NCBI RefSeq assembly: GCF_000972845.2
Contig: NC_040022.1
Span: 2,920,047-2,984,046, forward strand
Source of the DNA: Larimichthys crocea
Lineage: Eukaryota > Chordata > Actinopteri > Sciaenidae
Length of the DNA stretch: 64,000 nt
Reading direction: 5' to 3'
The notes under the pieces are model-generated. The model had not been told where the DNA came from. It was given only the letters and a program-made list of their open reading frames with translations, and did no database searches. Shown piece by piece: positions 11,982-22,400 of the stretch. A program made the translations under genes and the position numbers. How positions within the stretch are numbered: the first letter of the stretch is position 1; every line of letters starts with the position of its first letter.

Positions 11982-12965
11982 CAGTACAACTACACACTGA
12001 GGAGGAGGAGTCTGATCAGTCCTAGCGCTGCCCTCTGATTGGTCCGTCCTCCTCCGTCCACAGTATTTTTTAACTTCCAGGTCAAAGTGTGACGACGTCC
12101 CCTCAGAGGTCAGAGGTCACTGTGGAGGACAAAGTCTGGGCGGGGTCAGAGGACCGTCCGACCCAACCCACCCGCCCGCCGCCCGACCTCCAAAACAACA
12201 GCTGCTCCTCCAAAGACCGGCAGTCCAGGTCCTCTCTGTCCTCAGTCTGTGAGCCAGAACCCACCTGAGCACCGCGGTGCCGTCTGGAACCAGCAGGACC
12301 GGGTCAGGACCGGGTCAGGACCAGGTCAGGCCTCAGGCCTCGTGAAGTCTCTGCAGGGGGCGGAGCAGCTGGCTGGGCGTCCAGGCAGAGAAATCAAACG
12401 TACACAAACACCATTGAACTGATGTCGAAACAGAAACGCTCCCTCATGTGATCCGGTCACATGACTCCGGGCGGGGTTGAGGTCAGCCAATCAGGTGTGC
12501 CTGCAGACAGGTGAGAGGACACGATTGGTCAAGAGTGGAAAGCACAGCACAGGAAGTGAACGTGTCATCAAAGGTGGAGGAGGAGGTGGAGCTGATGCCA
12601 GGATCAGCTGGTCTGAGGTCAGAGGTCACGAGTCAGATATGAATTGAATTCACTGTCCTCTAGTGGACAGAACGTGTCACTGCAGCAGACTCAGGCTCAC
12701 CGTCCTCTGTGACCTGAGGACGTCCGTCCAAACATGACTAATGATCCAGAGTTTGAATCTGTGATCAGCTGATCCTCAGTCTGACATCATCACTATATTT
12801 GTATTTATTGTTTTATTTATCAATGTTCAAACATTAATCTAACGTTAATCCAACCATCACAGCAGAGCTTCACCTCAGAGTGACAGAGCTGACGTCCGAC
12901 CAGCAGGTGGTGCTGCAGGCTGGGACATGAAGAGAGTGTGTGTGTGTGTGTGTGTCTTACCGGTC
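11300..12965. other. znf609 3' flank or 3' UTR
   Basis: There is no coding exon. It contains a CA microsatellite (11950-11978), a threefold 10-bp AACGTTCAGG repeat (11761-11793), and a threefold GGACCGGGTCA-type repeat (12296-12328). Part or all may be znf609 3' UTR, since mammalian ZNF609 has a long one; the sequence alone does not settle this. Confidence 0.4.
12804..12817 (-). terminator. candidate znf609 poly(A) signals
   Basis: Two overlapping-scale AATAAA hexamers (plus-strand tttatt at 12804-12809 and 12812-12817) lie about 150 nt after the znf609 stop. Their position and orientation suit a proximal polyadenylation site. Longer 3' UTR forms reaching toward 11.4 kb cannot be excluded. 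Confidence 0.4.
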
Positions 12966-13039
12966 TCACCTCCGTGCGGGCGGGTACATGGACGGGGCGG
13001 ACGCCTGCTGACTGGCGACGATGGCTGAGGAGGAGAGGC
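12966..13039 (-). CDS. znf609: znf609 exon 8, last coding exon
   Basis: This 74-nt coding end translates as [20 protein letters not shown] and then PARR, followed by TGA at 12968-12966. It matches the vertebrate ZNF609 C-terminus. The preceding 98-nt intron is mostly a CA/GT microsatellite. Sequence below 12966 is 3' UTR or flank. AATAAA signals on the minus strand occur at 12817-12812 and 12809-12804, about 150 nt after the stop, so at least one short 3' UTR form is plausible. Confidence 0.9.
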
Positions 13040-13090
13040 CTGTGAGACAGATCCAACATGGAGGACATGTGAGAGAGCGAGTGTGTGTGT

Positions 13091-13133
<43 letters not shown>

Positions 13134-16100
13134 TCACCTGAGGCATAGGACAGGTCGTACTGTCCCGACAGCAGCGGGTACCCCATGTGATGATGGGAAG
13201 GCAGGATGCGTTGGGACGGCGAGGACCGCGGCCGGTCGCCCTCCCTGTCCCGGTCTCGGTCCCTGTCCCGGTCTCTCTCCCGGTCCCGGTCTCTCTCCCG
13301 GTCGTGGGGGTTCTTGTTGTCCTGGATGGACGGGGATTTGCTCTTGTACTGGCTGGCGTGCTGCTGCAGCAGGTCCAGAGCTTTGGCCTCGCCAGGCGGC
13401 TTCACCGTGGGACTGGACCTGGACGGCTTCTCGCCCTCCTCCCCTGACGACACCTTCCCGCCGTACGACGGGTACGAGTAACCAGGCGGCAGGTACGGGC
13501 CTGAGGACAGAGAGACGGCCTTTACCTCTATCGTTCTTAGATCATCCAGAACCATCAGAACCAGTGAACTCAAATCAAACCAGCTCCATGTCTGGGTTCT
13601 GTTTCTACAACAAACCAGACACTCTGAAGATCACTTCAGAGCCCGAGGACAGATCTGGTTAAAGTTTGTGTGTCCTGTTCTGATCCATTTGAGTGGTTCT
13701 GATCATACAGAGTTCTGATGGTACCGCTCTGCCTTTAAAACAACAACACACCCTCACAGATGGATCTGATCTTCATTACCCATCAATCTGTTGAAATCCT
13801 GATTATTAATATTTGATTAACGTGTCAGCTGCTCTCAGCTGATGTGGGTCCACCACGGCCCGGTTCTGCTTCTTAAAGCACTTTAGTGTCTCTGCAAGGC
13901 CCCATACTGATTACTCTGACGTATTCCAGGAGTTTCAGCGTGGTACTCCTCCCTCAGTTTTTGTATCAAAACGACCGGCTCGGTCAGGAATGCTGAGCTG
14001 TGACTTTTCTAACAGTTTCACCAAAAACAAAGTTTACAATGGGTGTGTATTGGTAGAATGTTCCAGAGCTAGAGAAACATTTGTCAAAAAATACATTTGC
14101 AAACGGCTCTCGTGGCCACAAATGTCACTCTACAGAAATAATTTCTACATAGAAACGTAGGAAAATTCGTGGGCTACGCAGCGATATCACTGCTGAAGCT
14201 GTCAGACTTATAGTTTTGGCGGGAGACGCACTGATGCTCCAGGATCACCCACCGACAGCCCCATCTACTCCCATGTAAACTGGAGAGGAGAAATTTCCCA
14301 AAGGAGCACGGGGCACCTGTTCTTTCTCTCTCTCCCCAGGTCACATTTTTTAACTTCACACACTGAAATTCAGCATTCACATGGTCGACAAGATGAGGAT
14401 GCTCACGGTCATTTGGGCTTTTTGATACCACCTACCGTTTGGCATTAGTGTCCACTAGTTGGAGGGGCTTCATTTAGAGATTTTCTGTGTCTCTCAGCAG
14501 TCACTCACACACAGACAGAGCACAGCTGCAGTTAATTGCTCTGACCTGCAGCTGACCCTGGTTGTCAAGCCTTTGACTAACACGACCCCTCTCCCTCTGC
14601 TCCTTCTTACCTGGGTAGTTCTGCATCATGACAGAGGGCATGCCTCTGTATCCGGGGTGGCTGGGCTCGTAGCCGTGGCTGTAGGCGTAAGGTCCGTGCA
14701 TGTAGGGCATGTAGCCCTGGTGCTGGGCCAGGGGGGAGGAGAACTGCATGTGGGGGGGACGGGACTCCTTCCCTCCCCCCCGGTGCTCCTCTAGTGGCAG
14801 CTGAGTCCGGCCCTCGGCCCCTTCCTTCGCCTCCTCTTTCTGGAGGCTCTCCTTTGACCGCTGCCTCTCCTCCTTCCCTTTCCTGTCGCGCTCCCTCTCC
14901 CGCTCGTCCTTCCAGCGCTCCTCCTCCTGAGGTTTGGGAGCTTCAGAATATTTGTTGTGGTAGACGTACGGCCACAAGCGCGAGTCCGGCTCCTGCACAG
15001 AAGAAGAGAGGTTAGTAAAGATGGCCGATGGTGGTCAGACCTGAAGTGTTGTGGTCATTTTGTGTAAAGATGCAGTTACCTGTCTGTACCACACGGCAGT
15101 ACTTGCGGCCTCTACACCTGCCGGCCTGCCTGACTCCACCCCCAACTTGGCCTCTTCTTTCCCATGATGCCCTGCTTCGCTCAGCTTCATCTTCAGACCC
15201 TCCGGCTGGGCGGCGGGGACCTTGGGGTCCTCTCCCTTCGCCATGATGACCGACTTGGCCTGTTCTGAAGCCGGCGGCGGCTCTTTGGGCTTGGTCGGGT
15301 TCAGCGCGCCCTTGGCGCCGAGGTCGGTGAGGCTGGGCGCTCGGGACAGGGTGGGCGGTACCAAGGCTTTCTGCTTCCACTCCTCCTTCCCACAGGGCTC
15401 CCGCTCTTTGCCCTCGGCCTTCTTGTCGACCTGCCGCTGCCGCTCCTCGTACTGCTGGCGGTAGGCAGGGTTGGAGGCGAGCAGGTGGGCGTGGTAGGCC
15501 TGGTCAGGGGAGTAGGAGTAGGGGGGGACGTAGTACTGGTTGTAGTAGAGCGGCTGGGTGTACATATTGGAGCGCTGCTGGATGACGGATGGCTGCTGAG
15601 GCCCCGGCTCCGGCTTCCTCTCCTCCTGAGGCTCCACCTTCAGTTTGCTCTCCTCCCCCACCTCCGGCTGCTCCTCCTCCTTCTTCACCTTTACCTGAGC
15701 GCCCTCCACGAGAGGCGCCGCTGCTGGCACTGCCCCCGGGCTTGGGTTGGGGTAGCTGGGGGAGTAGTAGGAGTCGTAGTTGGGGTAGTACGGTGACTCC
15801 TTGCTGGGGGGCTGCGGCGGGAACAGAGCCTTTTTGGCACCTTCACGAGGCGCCTGGTCAGGCTCCGTCTTGACCTTGACCTCCGCCCTCCCCTCGCCGT
15901 CCTCGCCGGCGTCAGAGATGTCGGAGTAGGCGGGGCTGCTGGTTTTGACGGATGCGTTGTCAGCTCCGTTCTGGTTGAGGTGGAGGGGCGCAGGGAGGCC
16001 CGTCTCAATCCTGCTCGCCACGCCGATGGACGGGCTGGGCGCATTGTCCGAGAAGCTGTACACCTTGTCGGCTTCCGCCTTGATGCTCGCCAGCCGGCTC

Positions 16101-17657
16101 TGGTGAGCCTCCGATGAGCCATTGAGCAAAGCGTCGTCCGAGTACGGGCTCCGCCCCTCCTCCGCCCGCCCGCCCTTAGCCATCGCCTTCGGGCTGTCCC
16201 CCTCCTTTCCCCCCTCCCTCTTCTTCTTGTCCTTCTTCTTCTTGTCCTTGGAGAGGGTGGGGCTGGAGGCAGGGTCAGCCAGCGGCGGTGGTTTTGGTTG
16301 GATGTTCTTCAGCTGGGGGCTCTTGGGGACAGACTGTACCACCGAGCCCAGAGCGGGGGAGGACGCCTGCAGGGCGTAGGGTGAGGTGGCGCTGGGGGCA
16401 GCGGGCGCCACAGGTCGGGCCGGCTTCAAGCCTTTCTGGGTCAGTTTATCAGGCTTCCCGCTGGCGGCAGCCATCTTTTTGGCCTTCCTGTCGTCCATGC
16501 CGTCGTTGCTGGCCTCGTCTGTCAGACACGCCCCCTCCTCACCACCGTCCGTCACCTCAGGCTCCGCCTCCCCCGCCTTCTTCTTCCCCTTTGATGTGAG
16601 CTTCCCCGGGGAGGGGGAGGGGGCGTCGAACCCCCGTCCTTTTGGCGTGGTGGAGCGGGCGGGGGAAATGGCAGCACCGTTACAGGAGGCGGGGTCAGGG
16701 TGGAGGGCAGGGTCATCTCCGTATTCACTGTCTACGTCTTGGTCCAACCGGACGTCGTGGTCGTTGTGGGCCCGGGCCTGGTGGTACTTCAGCCCGTTGA
16801 TGTGCTTGTACTTCTTGTTGCAGTTGGGGTGGGGACAGTCGATGAGCACAGGGGAGGGGCAGGTCCGGTCTAGCTGTGGGGGGGGCAGGTGGTCCGGCTT
16901 CCCTCCGGGGAGGGGAAGCGTGGCACCGGTGGAGTTGGTTCTCATCCTCTTCGAAGCCTTGGTGTCCTCAGAGCTGGACGTGGGCTCCATGTCGGAGGCC
17001 GGTTTGGTCTTCCTCTTGGCGGAGGACGGGCTGGCTTTGACGTCCTCTGCGCCGCCCGCCGTCTGGCTGCCTCTCCGACCTTTGCTGTTGGTGGCGGCGC
17101 CGCGTGTTTTGCTGCTGCCGCTGCCTTTGTTGTCCGACGAGTTGCTGTTGTCGTTCAGCGGCGTGTTGCTGCTTGGGCGCATCCTCTTCCCCCGACCACG
17201 ACCGCTCCGCATCTCCACGTCACTGGTGGGTGACTCGCAGAACCTGAAACAAAACGTGAAGTTTCAAACAGGAAGGACGAGGAGGAGTGCCAATGTTAGC
17301 GTGAATGAGGTGATGATTAACGTTAATGTGACGAGTGCTCTCATTTAATTCACCGGATTATCTACAGATTAACCGTCACACCTCGAGCTTCACGGTTTTA
17401 CCTCGGTGGGGCCCAGTCGTGTCTCGTGCAGTCCAGCAGAGTCCCAACGTACGTCTTGTTCCTCCAGGTTACGTTAACAACCAGCATACCTGCAGACAGA
17501 CAGACCGTTACACCTGTACTGAAAGCCACAGGTGGTGTTACTTGCTGCAGCAGGAAGCAGATGTCGGATGGAAACAGAAGTTTCAGAAGAGCGTCGCAGT
17601 TCAACTTGAATCAGTGAGTCGAGCGGCTGATCTGTGAACAGCTCGAGCCAGCCACAG

Positions 17658-17716
<59 letters not shown>

Positions 17717-19421
17717 ATCATATGCTGTCTGGTTTTTCTCTCAGCGTGGCGTCTTGTTCGACATCACACGCTCGACATGAACGCTTTCATCGTGGCTGTC
17801 TCATGTTGTCATGGAGTCAGAACCTTCATCTATCAGCTCCTCACTGACGACCATGATGTGAACGGAGCATCGGACGGACACTGAACGCATCATTAACGTT
17901 CAGATTTAAGCTCGGCTCAGAGTCGCCCCCTGTCTGAAGACACCTGGACTGCACCATGAATTATGTAAATTAAAGAGTGTTATTATAATTTATATTATTT
18001 TATTTTCATGAACGTTTGTTGATCATATGATTTATAAACTATGACATCATAATTAATTTTTTAACGTTACCATGGAAGCGACAGAGTAACATTTCATTAT
18101 CACGGGTTCACTCACTGCTGAGGTAACCGGCTCCAGGTTCTGGACCGGCTCCAGGTTCTGGACCGGCTCCAGGTTCAGCCTGATAAACTCACCGTCCTCG
18201 GTCTCCTGCCACACGATGCCCTCCAGGTTGACGCTGGTTCCGGGCTCACATGGTCCCAGACACTCCGGCTCGGTCGCCAACGCAGCATCCGCCGTGTTCA
18301 CCGCTACTGAGCGCGTGCGAACCATGATCTGCTCACAGGGGGATGAGATGTCGCTGTTGCCAACGGGAGCGAGGAGGTGGAGGGGAGGAGGAGCGGGTGT
18401 GGACACCGGAGACTCCATCTGGAGGAGACAGAGGAGGAGACAGAGGAGGAGACACAATGTGAGTGACTGGCTGAAACAGAGAGGTCAGAGGTCAACACAC
18501 GGTCATGCTTTCAGTTTAATATTTCAGTGATTACCGATCAATCGAATTCATAGACCGACATCACGTGTCACAACACGTTAGAGTTTAACATCAAACTCGA
18601 CTACCTGTTCAGTCTGTTTGTCAGGTGAGATGGACTCTACTGCACATGTGCAGGATGGTGACGCATTCAAGGACAATCTGACATCCAAACACTGATTCAG
18701 TCTCTCCTCTTCACATCAGGACGACTCTTTAACAAACTGAACTGGTCACATGAAACATTAAAAAATCTCTCAGGATCAAGTTTAAAGAAGGTTTGCTGCT
18801 GCAGAAACAGCTGATCATTGTTCTCTTAATGTTGATTATTAAATTAAACTGTTTGTGGGTGAACGTTCACAGACGTTCAGACTGTGCGGGCGTTACCGTG
18901 GTAACCAGAGAAACAGCCCCATCCGTCTCCTCTTTGAAGAATAACAAACATGGACGCCTGGAATGCCGGGAAACCCCAAAAACCAACCGACCAATCAGCT
19001 CCTCAGAGAGAGAGAGAGGGGTCAGTTTCAGACAGGACGCCTCCTGAGCAGGGAAACTCCTCCTCCTCCTCCTCCTCCTCCTCCTCCTCCTCCTCCGTAT
19101 TCATTACAACAACAAGCCACATTCCTCTCAAGGTCAGTCGCTCTCAGAGCGATCGGTGATACTGATCAGAGAGCTGCTGCTTTAATGCGTCACTTCATAG
19201 ACCAGAGGAGACGTGAGGTCAGCCGAGGCTGCCAGACCTGCACCGATTGAAGTCCAGGTCATGTTCAAGGCTGTTCAAGGCTGTTCAAGGCTGTTCAAGG
19301 CTGTTCAAGGCTGTTCAAGGCTGTTCAAGACAGTTTCCAACACTTGGATGAATGTTAATCTGTCATCAATGTGCTGAAATCATTGTGGTTCTCTGAAGAC
19401 GTCACGAGGTCAAAAGTACAG

Positions 19422-19462
<41 letters not shown>

Positions 19463-22400
19463 GATGGCACACTGCAGTAAGAACCATCCAATCAGCTACA
19501 GGTACCAGGAAGGACCAAAATAGCCAAACAGTGAGAGGCTGCAGCAGTCGGAGCTGTCGACTGGACTCAAACATTTCAAATCACTGAGATTTTCATTGTG
19601 CAGGAACATCAGAGGAAAGTTAAAGGTCAAAGTTCATCATCGTCGTCACAAAGCTGCAGTAACGAGTCAGAAATAAGATCTGTGGTGACGAGCTGAACAG
19701 AGTTTCTTTCTAATCTGTCAGTTAACTCCAGAAGTTTGCGTCATCACGGACACGCAACGTTAATTTAAAGCTGAGCACGAGCTGAGCTTGTGCAGATTAT
19801 CTCGAACAAAACATTAAATATTAAACTTTTGTTTGACACATTTTATTTTCCAACCGCGACTTGTGACATCACAAAATCACGTGAGAAGGCTCCTCGAAGT
19901 ACATCAGCTACGTCAACGACCCACGGGCAGCTACGTCACATCACAGCCTACGGGCAGCTACGTCACATCACAGCCTACGGGCAGCTACGTCACGGCCTGC
20001 GGGCAGCTACGTCACGGCCTGCGGGCAGCTACGTCACGGCCTACGGGCAGCTACGTCACGGCCTACAGCCGTGGGTGATCTGCTGAAGCTGTTAGCACTG
20101 TGCTGCTTTATGCCACAGACTCCAATCTCTTTGTCTCGCCCTGAATCTTCCAGACAGACGATGATCAGCACTTTCTGCCTCAGACATTTGATTTTTGGTT
20201 TCCCCGCCTGCTCTCTCATTTATCGTTCTCGCCTCAGAGCCACGACATCCAGGGAAGCTCAGCGCGCATTTTAAACGTCAGTGATTTGACGAATGGTTCG
20301 AGCATAGACAGACTCAGACAGACACAGTTTTACAGTTTACTGAGGGAATCTTTCCCACCGTCCCACCTGTGCTGCGTGAACTGTTTCAGCGTCACAGTCA
20401 GAGAACTGGAAGGTCTGAAACACCTGGAAACGTCCAGGCCTCACAGTGAGTTCATCACGGTCAGTTAGTGGACAGAGAGAAGGTAAATAAACTCGGACAC
20501 GTGTCAGGCGTGTTTCCTAACAGGCATGTCGAAGGCCTCGACAGGGAAGACGTGATGATAAGGACACCTGGAAACCTCAAGGTCTGCCTTAAAACAACCA
20601 AAGAAACTTCCTCAAGGACTTCCCTCCAAAACATATCTACAATCCCTCAATGACCCTTGAAACCTCTCCAGGACTTCAGCCCTCCTCCTCCTCCTCGGCG
20701 GGCCTCACACAGAGTCGGAGGAATGTCAGAAATGAACAACAGGTTTGCAGTTATTTCTCCACGGGACGCCGAGACACTGGAATAACATCTGGGATGGAGG
20801 GAGGAGGAGAGAACAGTGATTCGTCTCTCTCAGTCTCTGTTTGGACCGAAGCCCAGGACTCCAGCTCAAGAACGAGGATGAACCTTACTATGAAAACGCC
20901 TGAGATCGACTTTAAGACCAAGGGAAGGAACAAGGACGGTCCACAAGACAACGTCGAAACATTCACAACAACTACATCAGAGTTTGGATTCAAGTAAATC
21001 CAGATCGACTCTTCGTGGACAAAACCATGTGTACCATTTAGTGCAAATGTATCTGTCCCAGAGTAAAGGACACGTCCACCTTTCCTGCAGAGGGCGCTCC
21101 ACCTACTGCTGAGGGAACATGTGACTGAGAGGAACCGTTCAGGGTTCAAACACGTGACCTTCTCTGTTCAACACTTCCAGGAAGACTGGCTGCAGCGCCG
21201 AGGTGTCAGGGGGCCTGTTAGCTTCTTGAGATGTTTTAATTTACTTTTTCTGTGAAGGCGTCTTCCCCTTCCACCCACCTTGTCTTCCTCCACTTCTGTT
21301 TCCCAGAAAGCATTTGGAGAACCCCAGAGAGTCGAGCTCGTCAGGGTTTATGTGCAGGTGGAGACTCTGCCTGGGCACGAGCCACCTTTTCATACCTTTA
21401 TACCTTCCAGACCCGAGTTTACGGCGTTTGGCCCGTGTTAAACACTTTAGCTGAAGAAAAGTGAAACTGCAGTGGAAAGAAATAATTCAGGACTTTGTCA
21501 GCATTACAGAAATATATAGTGAGCTATAAAAACAACAAGGCTGAACTAAATCAAACGTCAAGACAACGAGCACAAACAGCACATCAAATAGAGCCTGATA
21601 TCATCATCAGTGCTAGTTTATTCCAGATATATACACATAAATACAGCTGACACTTTATTAGCTACACCCAGTTTATAGATACATGTCATAAAAAAAAATC
21701 TGGTCTGCCTAACCTAGAATCAACAGCCAAATTAGCCTTGAATCAACTGATGGATTAACCTCGAATCAACAGACAAATTAGCCTGGAATCAACTGGTAGT
21801 TTTAGCTTTGAATCAACAGTCAAATCAGCCTTGAATTAACTGATAGATTAGCCTTGAATCAACTGATGGATTAGCCTTGAATCAGCCGTCAAATCAGCCT
21901 TGAATTACCGGATAGATTAGCCTTGAATCAACTGATGATTAACCTTGAATCAACAGTCAAATCAGCCTTGAATTAACGGATAGATTAGCCTTGAATCAAC
22001 TGATGGATTAACCTTGAATCAACAGGTGGTTTAGCCTTGAATTATTAGCCAATTTAACCTTGAATCAACCACTCATTTAAACCTGTATCCAAAGCCTGTT
22101 AAAACCTGAAGGGGTAGTCTGCTAAGCCTTGAATCAACACATTGAACCTTGAATCAACACCTTATTAGATTCAATAAGTGAATGTGTACTGAATAAGTAA
22201 ACATCAGTTTAAAAGGTGAGCTCTACAAAGAAACGTGTTGACGCAGCAGCTGGAAATATCCAGATGTGACGTCAGTGTCCAGGTTTAGAGTTCGCAGGAA
22301 GAACACCCACCACATCTGTCTGTCCGTACTGTACACTGAGCAGAAGGAAGAGAAGATTCACTCCTTTTCCACCGGCTTTGTGTTTAGTCTGAGTTTTAGT

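Noticed and set aside
16386..17348. 320-codon frame on the plus strand
   Set aside because: Antisense shadow of znf609 exon 5, which has clear homology in the minus-strand frame.
20650..21149. Overlapping ORFs of 115 and 132 codons on opposite strands
   Set aside because: Located in znf609 intron 2 with no homology or splice support.
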